This document shows positions 11,805 through 24,578 of a stretch of 64,000 nucleotides of DNA, one piece after another. A program made the translations under genes and the position numbers. Under the pieces are notes generated by a model. The model made no database searches. It saw nothing but the letters and a program-made list of their open reading frames with translations, and was not told where the DNA came from. The DNA is from Lepturacanthus savala (Eukaryota > Chordata > Actinopteri > Scombriformes > Trichiuridae). Within the stretch, counting starts at the first letter, position 1, and the number at the start of each line of letters is the position of its first letter. The stretch lies in assembly GCA_030544235.1 (NCBI GenBank), contig CM060478.1, forward strand, positions 754,727-818,726. The letters run 5' to 3'.

Positions 11805-11915
11805 CCCCTCCCCTTCCTCCTCCTCCTCCCCTTCCTCCTCCTCCTCCTCCTCTTCCTCCTCCTTCACCTCCTCCTCTTCCTCCTCTTGTGCCTCCTCCTC
11901 CTCCTCCTCTTCATG
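11805..11915 (+). repeat. CTC/CTT pyrimidine-rich repeat downstream of the microexon
   Basis: Nearly pure pyrimidine run of CCTCCTCCTC type, beginning about 35 bases after the microexon donor. Such tracts can bind PTB-family proteins. It yields meaningless Leu-rich and Glu-rich reading frames. Confidence 0.85.
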
Positions 11916-12007
11916 TTTTTTGGATCTGTTAATGCTGAGAGGAAGGCTGGCCTCCATCCACTGTCCAGTTTTATCAACCCACGCTTCATTGAAATTCATT
12001 TACGATG

Positions 12008-12008
<1 letters not shown>

Positions 12009-12080
<72 letters not shown>
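12009..12080 (+). repeat. (CA)n microsatellite downstream of the microexon
   Basis: About 35 CA units without interruption. CA-rich RNA is a known hnRNP L binding target. Confidence 0.97.
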
Positions 12081-12083
<3 letters not shown>

Positions 12084-12354
12084 TTCTGTGCTTTAACTTA
12101 AGTTTTAAGTCTCCTAGAAACTAAATCAAAGCCATGACCACAAATATATTAAAACTATTTAATCTGAGTATGTGCTGCAGCTATATAGAGACTAATTAAC
12201 CCTTAAATATTACTACAAAAACGTTTTATCACAATTATTAACTTGTATAAACGTCACAGGTTTATATAAATGTAAACTAGTCCTTTAATGTATTTATTTG
12301 ATCTAATCTAGCTTCTTAAATTATAATATTTCCTGGTTTCTTTAGATAAAATTA

Positions 12355-12605
12355 GAGCTGCAGCGATTAATCAGTTATTAATTCTCTATTTCTGAAATAT
12401 TACATAGATATGGACAAATATTTTTAATGTTTTCATTACTTTAAAAGGCCTAAATAATAGATATATGTTAGAAATATCAGAAAAAACATAGTTTTTCCCA
12501 AATTCTGAATAAAAGACTCCATCAGCAATAGGGATATCCTGCTCATGTGACCTCGTAATTTGTCTGTCCTTCAAAATAAAAGCCCCGTTTTCTCAGCCAC
12601 ACAGA
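12355..12605. mobile_element. Inverted copy of the 10921-11140 repeat
   Basis: Begins TAGAGCTGCAGCGATTAATC and contains CAATAGGGATATCCTG and ATTTGTCTGTCCTTC. It is the reverse complement of 10921-11140, with roughly 90% identity over the best 85 bases. The pair brackets the microexon. Confidence 0.7.
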
Positions 12606-14147
12606 TTTTATATCACATCTTTTTAGAAAATTGAAGATAAAAGTAACTATTGAATGGAAATGACAATAAATAGATTAATTAAGTTTCCCAAAGCTGAATA
12701 TACAACATATAAGAATGTTTATTAATTCTAATTATGGGGGATTTGGTTGTTAAAATAGCTTAGGTGACATAAAAACACCAAATAGTATGAAGCAGACACG
12801 CCCCCAATGTTTCCTCCGGTAATTATCGACCATAATTAGTCTTCAGATGTAGTTTCTGGACCTTTTTATTGGTTAATTGCTGCCCTGGAGTGTGGAGGCG
12901 AGACTAAAGGTCTGTTCTGGTATCCAGGCTTCAACGATTCCCCCTTTTTGTTTTTACTCCTCCCTGACCACATCCGACTCTCAGCTTCTTCCCCGTATCC
13001 CGTCCCTCCATCCACCTTCCATCCATCCTTCATCAGAACCCCCCCACCCCCACCTAAACCCACCCAAACCCAGCCAGCTAGCTTGTTGCACTAGCCTCCA
13101 CCAGCACTAAACGCCAACGCCAGAAATGTACCCATGAAACATTAACGCTTTTTGTTCTGTGGTAGCGGTTAGCCGCCGAAAAATAATCAAAAACAGCAGA
13201 AGAAGATGCCTAGTTTAGACTTTAGCGACGGAAACTAAGCTTTGTGTCTCGTATACGCTGCTAGCATCGTTAAAAAACAACTACTTTTTGTAGGTTTTGC
13301 ATGTTTGAGCCCATTAATTAGAAGTTACTGCACATTATTGCCAATCATTATCCCAAAAAAACAGGTTTTACATTGAAAGTCATGTCATTGTCGACTCCCA
13401 AGTGCATGTGGGAAGCAGCTGAAACGTCCCAAAACCACCAAAACTAGGAATATTGTGAATTGTGAGACGTTGGAGCTTCCTACAATCATTAGAACACACA
13501 AGAAAGTAATTAGATAAATCTGTAGTTTATCAATAGAATTCATTCCTCAAGCTAAGTGCCTCAAAAAGTAATAAAAACAGAACATGAGGTCGACAAATAC
13601 AGAAAAACTGGAGATCAAACTGGGCTTAGCATTCCCAACCAACCTTTAATGTCTACAAGTTAGCTTTAGCTAAACACTTAGCATAGCAACATTGGGAATT
13701 TGTTTTTATTTTTTGTTTTTCTTTTCATCCTGCAGTTTCCTGGCGTGAGTCGAAGGGTAAATACACTTTAGTGGAATTTAGAGTCGTCCAGTTGTGTAGG
13801 TTGAAGCTAGCGGTGTGTTGTTATCAGAAGATCGATGTGTTAGCCAAAATAGTAAAAAACGCTTGTGCTTTTTGCATGGATTTCAGCCGTCGCATCTTGA
13901 TTCCTTGTCTGTCATTTAGTAAACAAAAACAAAAAGGGTCTTCTTCTGACTCACCTAAACGGACCTTCATTGGCCAGTAGATGCTGATGAAAGCCACGAA
14001 GTTGTAAACCTGGTCAGGTGAGAGAGAAGAAGTTACCTGATGTGAGTCACACATGCACAGTCGGATTCCGGTCATTTCCGCCAGCGTTGGACAGCGACTC
14101 TGCTTGGACCAACCCCTTTTGCAACCGGATGCAAATCATTTTTGACC
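12606..14147. other. Intron 1 sequence; moderately complex, no gene
   Basis: Unique-looking sequence with CpGs. Open frames here are short and lack any family resemblance. A block at about 14037-14085 (GTGAGTCACACATGCAC) is inverted at about 15046-15090, suggesting an older foldback element with later insertions between. Confidence 0.45.
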
Positions 14148-14155
14148 CACTATGC

Positions 14156-14358
14156 CAGGGGTGGGCAATCCAGGTCCTGGAGGGTCGGTGTGGGTGCAGG
14201 TTTTTGTTCCAACCAACCAGTAACACGCCTGATTCTACTAATGAATGCCCTTAGCAAGGGCTCTAGTGGTTGATTAGTAGAATCAGGTGTTTACTGCTTG
14301 GTTGGAACAAAAACCTGCACCCACACCGGTCCTCCAGGACCAGGATTGCCCACCAGTG
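14156..14358. mobile_element. hAT-type foldback MITE with 8-bp target-site duplication
   Basis: A 203-bp element whose two halves are inverted copies. The ends are CAGGGGTGGGCAATCC and the complement of CACTGGTGGGCAATCC. It is flanked by a perfect 8-bp duplication CACTATGC (14148-14155 and 14359-14366). The 8-bp duplication and the CAGGGGTGG-type ends are hallmarks of hAT elements. It has no coding capacity. Confidence 0.92.
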
Positions 14359-14653
14359 CACTATGCGGTACGCTTATTCAAGCAGGAACCAAACCAGTAC
14401 CATGGTACCCATACCTCAACCGTAGCTTGTGGAGGGGATCTTTAACCCCAGACATCTGCGAGATGTTTATCGGCCTCAAATCTGTTCCGTTTTCTGGCAG
14501 AAGTCCAAAGTGTTTCTATACCGAGCTTCCTGTTTCCAGCATGTCGTACGGTTCCATTACCATAGGACCGGTTGGTATGGTTCTGTGGTACCAGTTGCCA
14601 TTCTAGTAACCCTTGTGGTCAGGGTACCTAGCACACAGGACTGGTACCTTTTG

Positions 14654-14744
14654 CAGTGGTTCTCAAAGTGGGGTCCAGGGTTTTTTTTTTTTGAGGTTTT
14701 TTGATCTTAGGTGTCCTTGACACTAAAAAGATTGAGAACCACTG
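14654..14744. mobile_element. Small inverted-repeat element with CAGTGGTTCTCAA ends
   Basis: A 91-bp segment starting CAGTGGTTCTCAAAGTGGGG and ending with TTGAGAACCACTG, with a T-rich centre. These are hAT-like ends that are common in vertebrate genomes. I see no clean target-site duplication, so it may be decayed. Confidence 0.7.
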
Positions 14745-17597
14745 CGCTAGAGTAAGTGTTAGGTCACCTTACAAAGTAGAAAACCAAAGCCTGTCCATTA
14801 CGACCCAAACGTACCGATCCGTACTGACGGTGGAAACAAGGCTTTTCAAACATCACCCGTATGGGAATGCTATTACACGTTAAAAATGAGCAGTTTTGAT
14901 TTTTTTGTCTGAAGCTAGAAGTGGACTTGCAGACCTTCCTAGCTGGAAAAAAGGCAGATGAATTGAAGATTAGTCGTTCTGTAGGTAAAGGTAAGGCATC
15001 ATGCTTAGTTGTTTGCCGTGAGGATGGCTATTTGCCGTCCAAGATGGCGGAAACGACTGAGCCAACGGCGCATGTGTGACTCACATCGACTAGTGACAGA
15101 CACAAGGAAACAAGCTGAGACTCGAGGCCCAGTCTATGTCCTCGACGGGGTATTGAAACCATGTTGGTGTTGTGTCCCCCCCCCCCCCTAAGTGTTTTGT
15201 GTTCAAGATCCTGCAGTAGTGAGTGTGTCTAGGATCCAGAATCTCCACAAAAAGAGCTTGGTATGCTTGTTTTCTGGTGTTTTTAAAGGGTGAAATAGCT
15301 GCAGTTAACAGAACAACAGGCTTTGGTAGCGATTTAGCTTCATAGCTAGCCTGATGTTTGTTGTTTACAGGGTTTTTGCCGGGGATTTTGGTGGACAGGG
15401 GAGTGTTTCCAACTTGCACTACGGTTGTTCCGATGGACAATTTTATCATTGTCCAATGTCATGACGGAGAGCTGTCAATCACGAGGCCACGCCCCCAATC
15501 ACAAGGCCACGCCCTCCAGTCCGAAAGACCCACACATTTTCGGTTTAAGGGCACTCTCTTTGATAACTGCTGAGTAATCAGGGGCTCGGTTAAAAAGAAA
15601 GAAAAGGAGTTATTTTTGATCCGATTGATCAGAAGATTCTCGCAAAGCATTATGGGAAACAAATGTGGATGTTGGGTGGATAGAAAATCTTCTACACGGG
15701 CTGCAATCCCACCAAAACCGATATTGGAACGATGCAACTGTTAGCTTTCAGTCTAAATTCTTCGGTTAAAGTTAAATGAACTCTATCCGATCGGATATTT
15801 GTGGTCCATGACGATGTTTTCAGAAGGTTAGAGATAGTCTGGTTCACACCAATCGGTTTCAGAATAACACGACATCGTCGTCCATTCACCGGAAACATCG
15901 TCAACTGACAATTAAAGGGGCATCACCTTAATTTGCACCATTTTATATCCCATGTTGATCAATACCAGAGGAAAAATGTTTGTTTTTCTTCAGCAAAACA
16001 TCCACGATGGTTCTGATCTAGTGATAATTAATCTGATAAGTTTTTGTTTATATAAATATCACAAAATCATTGTTGCACTTAATTTTTTAGCTTGTTTCAT
16101 CACTTTTTTTTAAGATCTGGGTTGGAGGTCACTGTACTCGTAGTATAAACTAGCAGGTTTTCTGATGCTGGACTGAGTCCTAAAACCCCTGAAACGAGTC
16201 TCCTCTCAGAGTCAATGGTCTTTTGATTAAATTCCCTGAAATAAGTCTGTGGTTAAAACAAGGATTTTAAAGATTTGTCCTGAGACATAAGTTAACACCT
16301 CATTTTGGAATTTTGAACCTTTTACAAGTGTTTAAATGAGACTAAAGGGGCCGTATTATGAATAAAAACATGGACAGTGTTGATATAAGACTTCTCATTC
16401 TGTTGGGACTTGGACTTTTATTGTAGAATTGTCTCCTGTTGTGATGTCACAAACAGGGTTTTTTCAGAGTGAGTGTGTGAGAAGGCAGACTGTATTGCTG
16501 CTACAGGTCTAACTATGGAGCCATAGAAGCTGCTAACTTCATAAACAGAGCATCAAAGTTGAAATATTGAACTGAGAACAATGAAATGTCCAGTTGGAAG
16601 CGTTTTTTCTTTCGTTTTGTTCTTGTTTTTTTTTACTTCTGGTGATTGCAATTATGCTTCAAAAATCACAAATGTGGTGTTGAAACCTTTTGTTTTACCA
16701 CAGATTTTATTTCCTGCGATAATCCAAACCCTGTTGGCTTTTTGACGATGAACCGGGGACGATATTAACTTAAAAATAATCGACAGCGTAGTTTTGTGTC
16801 GTTTTTTTTTTGTCACTTTTTATTAATGGACTTTTCTAAACGTTTCACTTTCTAAACTTAAAAATCTTAAAACCACGAGGAACTTCCGCCGCCTGTCGCT
16901 CTGTTTATGGCACGTGCATGGACCACATCCTCCTCCTCCCCCATTCACAACTACACTACCCATAATGCATGAGTGCTGTTGCTTCCTGCCAGGAGTCAGG
17001 GCCGATAAAACTGAAGCGTAAAGACGAGTAGACGATTAAAATAGCAGGTTTAGCCAGGTTTTTATTTCTTTTATTTCCCTCTCTTCCATTTCTCAGTCGA
17101 CCTTTTCTGTGCGTGTTCCTCATTTTCTTATTTTCTCTTCACTTCTACCCCGTCCATCTCAGCCCGTCATGTGGTCGTACTAACCAGTGATGGCTTCAGC
17201 AAAAAAAAAAAAAAAAACGGTTTGAAACTGAAACCCTGTTCACCACCTAGGACTCTCTCAGCGGTTCTCAGCCTTTCTGTGTTGTGGATATCTCAGCCGC
17301 GACTTTCTGGACGATCAAATAAAATTCAGCATTCACATTTGGGTGGAACGTTAAATGAGACTGTTTTCATGTCGTGGATAAGTCTCCGGTCTTAACCCCA
17401 ACCCTCCCTGTTTCTCGGGGCTGGGGATAAACCAGTTTTCAAGGTTTCCCGCACATTTGTAACATGCCTCGAGGAGAATAAATTGATAGAATAACACAAA
17501 TCAGACTGCTGACAGACAGAGAGAGCCTAGCTGTGTTCTTATCGTGTGGTTTAGTTCGGTCTATCCGACTCACCTCCTCCTGTCTTCTCCTTTCCAG
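14745..17597. other. Intron 1, 3' part
   Basis: No gene recognised. It includes a C run of about 12 at 15177-15188 and an A run at about 17201-17217. Two short copies of a motif with AGGCCACGCCC lie at about 15480-15510. Sequence around 14380-14640 is rich in GGTACC-type inverted motifs and may be another decayed element. Confidence 0.45.
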
Positions 17598-17708
17598 GCG
17601 TGCGGCGATCCCAAGGCTAAACCCTCGTATCTCGTCGATAAGAACTTGGAGTCGGCCGTTAAATTTATCGTCAGGAAGTTCCCGGCCGTGGAGACGCGCA
17701 ACAATAAC
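17598..17708 (+). CDS. NCKAP1: NCKAP1 coding exon 2 (residues 38-74)
   Basis: Acceptor TTTCCAG, donor GTAAGT, phase 0 at both ends. It encodes ACGDPKAKPSYLVDKNLESA to VETRNNN, nearly identical to the vertebrate protein. Confidence 0.97.
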
Positions 17709-17934
17709 GTAAGTACGCGTCTGTGTGTGTCGGCGCTCGAGAGAATGAACGTTTTGAGCTGAGCGTTTATGGAAAAACCGATGGATGTTTAGTTTTTACT
17801 TTACATGGTCCTGAAACTCATTGAAAACTTATTGAAAAGTCAGTTGTGTTTTTAATTTTATTTTTTTATTTTAAATGAAAACAATTTATTGAAAGCTGGT
17901 CAAATAGTTTTTTCTGTCTAGAAAGATGTGTAGA

Positions 17935-19265
17935 TAGATGCATAGACATGTAGGTAGGTAGATACGTAGGTAGATGGGTACGTAGATGGGTACGTAGGTA
18001 GATGGGTACGTAGGTAGATGGGTACGTAGGTAGATGGGTACGTAGGTAGGTAGATGGGTACGTAGGTAGATGGGTACGTAGGTAGATGGGTACGTAGGTA
18101 GATGGGTACGTAGGTAGATGGGTACGTACGTAGGTAGATGGGTACGTAGGTAGGTAGATGGGTACGTAGGTAGATGGGTACGTACGTAGGTAGATGGGTA
18201 CGTAGGTAGATGGGTACGTAGGTAGATGGGTACGTACGTAGGTAGATGGGTACGTAGGTAGATGGGTACGTAGGTAGATGGGTACGTAGGTAGATGGGTA
18301 CGTAGATAGGTAGATGGGTACGTGCGTAGGTAGATAGGTAGATGGGTATGTAGTCAGGTAGGTAGATGGGTGGGTGGGTAGGTAGATGGGTACGTAGGTA
18401 GATGGGTACGTAGATAGGTAGATGGGTACGTAGATAGGTAGATGGGTACGTAGGTAGGTAGGTAGATGGGTACGTAGGTAGATGGTTACGTAGGTAGATG
18501 GGTAGGTAGATGGGTACGTAGGTAGATGGGTACGTAGGTAGGTAGATGGGTACGTAGGTAGATGGGTACGTAGGTAGGTAGATGGGTACGTAGGTAGGTA
18601 GATGGGTACGTAGGTAGGTAGATGGGTACGTAGGTAGATGGGTACGTAGGTAGATGGGTACGTAGGTAGATGGGTACGTAGGTAGATGGTTACGTAGGTA
18701 GATGGTTACGTAGGTAGATGGGTACGTAGGTAGATGGGTACGTAGGTAGATGGGTACGTAGGTAGATGGGTACGTAGATAAATGCGTAGGTAGGTAAATG
18801 GGTAGATATGTACGTACGTAGGTAGAAAAGTAGATAGATGGGTAGATGCATAAATAGAATATGTAGGTAGATACATAGGTAGATTATGTAGATGGGTAGA
18901 TACGTAGGTTGACGGGTAGATACTTGGGTAGATGGGTAGATGCATAAATATATTATGTAGGTAGATTATGTATATTATGTAGGTAGATGCATAGATAGAT
19001 GGGTAGATACTTAGATACGTGGATAGATTACAGATGCGTAGATGGATCATGTAGGTGGATATGTAGATAGATTACGTAGGTAGATGGGTAGATAAATTAC
19101 ATAGGTGGGTACGTAGGTAGATACATGGGTAAATATGTAGGTAGAAGAGCAGATGCATAGATAGATATACATAGAAAAGGGTAGATGCATAGATGGGTCG
19201 ACAGATGTGTACATATATGGGTATATACGTGGATACGTAGGTCTACGTGTTGGTGGATAGATGGA
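17935..19265. repeat. Tetranucleotide-derived minisatellite, intron 2
   Basis: Array of GTAGGTAGATGGGTAC-type units of 12-20 bp. It is homogeneous up to about 18780 and then progressively degenerate to about 19265. The degenerate edge is the older side. It produces Tyr/Thr/Pro-rich reading frames on the minus strand. Confidence 0.95.
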
Positions 19266-19598
19266 CATCCTTTATTACTTTATTGATGGCAGATGTCAGT
19301 AGAAATAGTCTAGTGGTTTAATGTGCTAGACCACGAACAGCAAAGTCCGCGGTTTATCTTTCTAGTGTCGGCTTTCAAATGTCCAGGAATCATTACTTTA
19401 CAATCTTTACGTAGTTATTTTTTATTTATTTAATTTGTTTGGTCAATTTGGTCTAGTTTTAAGAAAATAAGACTTAGCCTTTTCCAGAAAAGATGGATAA
19501 TTCTACCCCATGGTTGAAAATATCCTGTATTTGGTTCAATTAGTCCAATATTAAGATTTAATTTTTTGCAGTGTTGAGCTGATTTGTATTGTATTAAG

Positions 19599-19599
<1 letters not shown>

Positions 19600-19648
<49 letters not shown>
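19600..19648. repeat. (GT)n microsatellite, intron 2
   Basis: Uninterrupted GT repeat. Confidence 0.97.
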
Positions 19649-19651
<3 letters not shown>

Positions 19652-19757
19652 AAACGCAGTCATTGCTCATCCAGTGTTTCTTTCAGCTTTACTCGTTAGC
19701 TTAGCTCATAGCTTCTGGTGTATGTGTTATTGTGAAACTGTTGTTTTTTTATCATAC

Positions 19758-19759
<2 letters not shown>

Positions 19760-19823
<64 letters not shown>
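19760..19823. repeat. (GT)n microsatellite, intron 2
   Basis: Second uninterrupted GT repeat, about 110 bases after the first. Confidence 0.97.
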
Positions 19824-19825
<2 letters not shown>

Positions 19826-22210
19826 CTAACAGCTTTATTCAGTATAACTGTGCAATAAATGGTCTCTTACATTGTTTTCTGCTTTGTTTCTGTGTTTGTT
19901 TGTGTTCTGCATGCTAAACTTGGCTTATACCGGACTTGTGCTTTTTGGTAAGTTTTTGTATTTTAGTTCCTGTACCTTAAGTTTCGTACTAAACTTTATT
20001 TTTTGTACCTGTTTTTATTTTGGATTGTCTTTTTTTTTTTTTTTTTGCTTTGCTCTGCTTTCTCTCCTCTCTCATCTCGGCTTTACAACATTTTTATTTT
20101 CTCTTACCCATCCACCGAGTGACTGTGTGGCTGGTTTTTCTGCTGGTTCAGTCAGATTAATGGCTGCCTGCACTAAGGAGTGTTATCCAGCATCAATTTA
20201 CAGCTCATTTCCCTTTTTAGTTTGAATAAACCCCTTTAAACCAGGTGTGTCTAACTCGATTGTGCCTGGTACCTTTATTTTATTTGTCCCTCAGCAGCTT
20301 TCACAGATTTATTGAGAAATAAATGGTGGGAAAGTGAATAAACAAGCTGGTTAGGCCTTGCTGCACCTTTAAGGTGCGTTCAAGAACACCTCGTTAATAA
20401 ATCCATTCTCGATTAGTAATAAACGAGCCGAGTTCATTAGTCGGCGGCAGCTTTGTTCGTTATTACGCCGACGACACCGTCCTTTATTCAGCAGCTCGAC
20501 CAGTGAAGCTTTGACTCGTTTGAAGTCAGATTTTTTTGGTTCTGATTAAACCTAAATATTCATTAGATCCAGATCAAACTCATCAAAATTAAATTTAACT
20601 TTATTTACACTAAATTTAAAAGAGACGCTTTCTTTCTACGGCTTCGCGGTGCGTTCAAGAACACCTCGTAAACTCTGAAATCTGTTGTCGAGTGTTCATA
20701 AAGGAGATGAGTTAATTATTATTATTATTATTATTATTATTATCTTCATTGACCAACAAGCTTGTTTTAAAGCAGGACAATTTAAATTTTCCATATTTTC
20801 CCTTCGTTCAAACACATCTGTCGTTTCTTTCTTCGTTGCAGTTTGTTTAATATTCGTCATAAAAACACAAAAGCATTGACTCCAATCTTTAAAAGTCCAT
20901 AAAATCAATAAATTTAATTGTTAACAGTGATTATCAGCGTGTCTCTAGACTCTGATAATTCATTTATAACGATTAGACACTAAAATTATAACATTTCCAT
21001 TTGTAGCAGCCGATAACGTATAAAATAAATAAATTTATCCTCTTTAATATATAATAGACCAATAACCTGATATATAATATATATAGTATATTATTTACTG
21101 TAATTTTATTATATATTATATTTATTACTGGCCTGTTACTGACAGATGCAGCATTTTAACTCTATTATACTATTTAATTATTAGTTATAATTATTCAGAC
21201 TATTATAAATAGAGAGGTTATTATATAACAGCAGATATATTTATATTCTGCTCTTTAAGGAGAAACCAGGAACAGTTCTCAGAATTATAAAGATTTTACA
21301 TGAATTAGTTTTATTTTTTGTATTTTTCACTCCTTGGTGCAGCAGCAGATTCACAAACTTCATTTCTTACACTTTACCTGTTAGAGCAGCAACTTCTGAC
21401 TTCAAACACCTTTAATTAATTAATTAATGGGTCGTTTAATTAAGCTCCAGTCAACGGGTGAAGACGGAGCTTCCACATTAAAGGATTAATGTGAGAATTT
21501 TCCTTTTGTGTCACATGATACGTCTCCAGGTATCATTGATGTTCACTGATTAAATTTCCCTTTTCATGTCTTTAAACTCAAAGTAAAACGCTGCTTTTAC
21601 TTCATTTTTATGCTCTTATTCTGTCTTTGCAGCTGGAAATTCAAGCTTTCTGAACATGAATAATGAAATAAATCTAAATATAACTGAATGATGCATCATC
21701 CCAGATTAAATAGACCTACATTTACTTTTCCAGCATCAATAATCTGATTTTAATTAAATTAAAGCTCCCATATTGTGTTAATGGAGACATTTATTAATTT
21801 TATTTTATGCACAGACCTGTTTTATAAACTCTAAAACGAGCCGTGAAGTTGTGATGTCACCACAAATCAGCCAATCAGAGGAGAGGCTCATTAATATTAA
21901 TGAGACAAGCTTTTCTAGATGTTAAAACTACATTAAGATCATTTATTGGTTTTAAAAACCACAAATATTTATTGTTAGTGACGTCACAACTTCAGATAAA
22001 ACCAGGAAAAATGTAAAATACCAAACATTTGAGTCAAATCTTCTAGAGAATAATAAAAAAAATGAAAGAAGACGATTATAATGATTTGGACTAATGTCAT
22101 ATTTCTACCTCCATACAAAGATTTGGTGCATTATTCATATATTGTAGAATAACCTGATATATCTATATATATATCTATATATATAATATGTTGGGGTGCT
22201 GGTTTTACAG
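19824..22210. other. Intron 2, 3' part
   Basis: No gene. It holds a T run at about 20030-20046 and an (ATT)n tract at 20716-20743. A GGTGCGTTCAAGAACACCTC motif appears twice (about 20373 and 20650, same direction) and may mark repeat-element ends. Confidence 0.5.
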
Positions 22211-22303
22211 CAACAGCTGGCTCAGCTGCAGAAGGAGAAGTCAGAGATCCTGAAGAATCTGGCTCTCTACTACTTCACCTTCGTAGACGTGATGGAGTTT
22301 AAG
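22211..22303 (+). CDS. NCKAP1: NCKAP1 coding exon 3 (residues 75-105)
   Basis: Acceptor TTTTACAG, donor GTAAAC, phase 0 at both ends. It encodes [17 protein letters not shown] to DVMEFK. The following intron is under 100 bases. Confidence 0.97.
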
Positions 22304-22392
22304 GTAAACGACAACCAACACGTGTTAAATGTTGATTTGTAGCATCGTAGCTAATGATTCCACATGAATATCAACTCCTCCTTTGTTCCCAG

Positions 22393-22449
22393 GACCATGT
22401 GTGTGAGCTGCTGAACACCATCGACGCCTGCCAGGTCTTCTTTGATATA
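22393..22449 (+). CDS. NCKAP1: NCKAP1 coding exon 4 (residues 106-124)
   Basis: Acceptor TTCCCAG, donor GTGAGT. It encodes DHVCELLNTIDACQVFFDI. The intron after it carries the 31-bp minisatellite. Confidence 0.96.
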
Positions 22450-22513
22450 GTGAGTGAAACCACCAAGAAAACCAGCGGTTATTAAGTCTGATACAGTGGT
22501 TTGGAGCAGCTGG

Positions 22514-23329
22514 ACTGTGATTGGTCAGTTCAGCCTCCTCCAGGGCTGTGATTGGTCAGTTCAGCCTCCTCCAGGGCTGTGATTGGTCAGTTCAGCCTCC
22601 TCCAGGGCTGTGATTGGTCAGTTCAGCCTCCTCCAGGGCTGTGATTGGTCGGTTCAGCCTCCTCCAGGGCTGTGATTGGTCGGTTCAGCCTCCTCCAGGG
22701 CTGTGATTGGTCGGTTCAGCCTCCTCCAGGGCTGTGATTGGTCGGTTCAGCCTCCTCCAGGGCTGTGATTGGTCAGTTCAGCCTCCTCCAGCGCTGTGAT
22801 TGGTCGGTTCAGCCTCCTCCAGGGCTGTGATTGGTCGGTTCATCCTCCTCCAGGGCTGTGATTGGTCGGTTCAGCCTCCTCCAGGGCTGTGATTGGTCGG
22901 TTCAGCCTCCTCCAGGGCTGTGATTGGTCGGTTCAGCCTCCCCCAGGGCTGTGATTGGTCGGTTCAGCCTCCTCCAGGGCTGTGATTGGTCAGTTCAGCC
23001 TCCTCCAGCGCTGTGATTGGTCGGTTCAGCCTCCTCCAGGGCTGTGATTGGTCGGTTCATCCTCCTCCAGGGCTGTGATTGGTCGGTTCAGCCTCCTCCA
23101 GGGCTGTGATTGGTCGGTTCAGCCTCCCCCAGGGCTGTGATTGGTCGGTTCAGCCTCCTCCAGGGCTGTGATTGGTCAGTTCAGCCTCCTCCAGCGCTGT
23201 GATTGGTCGGTTCAGCCTCCTCCAGGGCTGTGATTGGTCGGTTCATCCTCCTCCAGGGCTGTGATTGGTCGGTTCAGCCTCCTCCAGGGCTGTGATTGGT
23301 CGGTTCAGCCTCCCCCAGGGCTGTGATTG
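22514..23329. repeat. 31-bp minisatellite with a CCAAT-box core, intron 4
   Basis: About 26 copies of a 31-bp unit containing GGCTGTGATTGGTCGGTTCA and CCTCCTCCAG. GATTGG is an inverted CCAAT motif, so the array holds a CCAAT motif every 31 bp. The CAGCGCTG variant at 22789, 23006 and 23192 is spaced 217 and 186 bp (7 and 6 units), showing higher-order duplication. A stray unit lies at about 23552-23580. Confidence 0.95.
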
Positions 23330-24250
23330 GCTATATAATATACTATATAATAGTAATTATCTAAAGCTGGACGTGAGGAGGAACAGTCAGTGATATCTGA
23401 GATCCTATTGGTCGATTTGGGTGATTGACAGCTCTATGGAAGCGTCAGAGCCAATAGAATCGAGTCATGTGATCTAATTTGACGTAACACACACCACAGG
23501 GCGTGTTTTACAAAGATAGATGATACGGAGCGATGTCATTGGTCAGTTCAGCTCCTCCAGGGCTGTGATTGGTCAGTTCAGTCGTGGTGGTCTACAGTTT
23601 CCAGACCTTTTTTAGTTTGTTTTTTTTACCTGTGGTTCAGTTTCCTCTGTGATATTATTATTATTATTATTATGATATTAATATTTTTAATAAAGGATTT
23701 CACAGCCACCTGCAATACCTCCACGGTCCACCAGAGGGCCGCGGCCACAGGTTGAACATCACTGATATAGATAATATATATAGATGGTTCTATATCCTCA
23801 TCCAGTGTTTAGCACGAACCATATTAGACATTTTTCATTAGACAGTTTCTAAAAGGAGTGATTACACCAACCACATATATTGATTTTACTGTGTTTTATT
23901 TATTTTTATGACTATTTCCATTGTAGATTCTCACTGAAGGCATCAAAACTATGAATGAACTCATGATTATGGTGTTATGGACTTAACAAAAAAAAGGTGA
24001 AATAACTAAAAACATGCTAGTTCCTTCTAAATAGTAGTCAGTGACTAATAATATCAAGATGAGAAACAGTCCAATTGCTATTTAAATGTCTATTTGTGTC
24101 CGTTTCTTTTAGAAAAATCTAATTCTTTGCCTTTTTTGTGTCCCTGTAGACACTCTTACATCCATCTACACTCATTCCTGATCGTTTTAAACCTGAGAAT
24201 CACCTTATTTTACTTCCTTTTAACCCGTTCTGTTTCCTGATTGGTTCCAG
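23330..24250. other. Intron 4, 3' part
   Basis: No gene. One stray minisatellite unit, a T run and an ATT repeat (about 23656-23675); otherwise AT-rich unique sequence. Confidence 0.5.
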
Positions 24251-24393
24251 ACGGTGAACTTTGACCTGACCAAGAACTACCTGGACCTGGTGGTGACCTA
24301 CACCACCCTGATGACCATCCTGTCCCGCATCGAGGAGAGGAAGGCCATCATCGGCCTGTACAACTACGCCCACGAGATGACGCACGGAGCCAG
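24251..24393 (+). CDS. NCKAP1: NCKAP1 coding exon 5 (residues 125-172, last codon split)
   Basis: Acceptor GGTTCCAG, donor GTACCT. It encodes TVNFDLTKNYLDL through SRIEERKAIIGLYNYAHEM to THGA plus two bases of Ser. Very high conservation. Confidence 0.97.
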
Positions 24394-24487
24394 GTACCTG
24401 CAGTAAAACATATATAAATATATATAAATATATAAGTAGATAAATACTCTACCTGTAGGGTAACAGGTAACAACACCTGTGTTCCAG

Positions 24488-24578
24488 TGACCGTGAATAT
24501 CCCAGACTGGGTCAGATGATCGTGGATTATGAAAACCCTCTGAAGAAGATGATGGAGGAGTTTGTCCCTCATGGAAAG
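24488..24578 (+). CDS. NCKAP1: NCKAP1 coding exon 6 (residues 172-202)
   Basis: Acceptor TGTTCCAG, donor GTTGGT. It completes the split Ser and encodes DREYPRLGQMIVDYENPLKK to EEFVPHGK. Confidence 0.96.

Noticed and set aside
13771..15904. Short open frames of 60-119 codons in intron 1
   Set aside because: No family resemblance or splice context; they overlap inverted-repeat elements.
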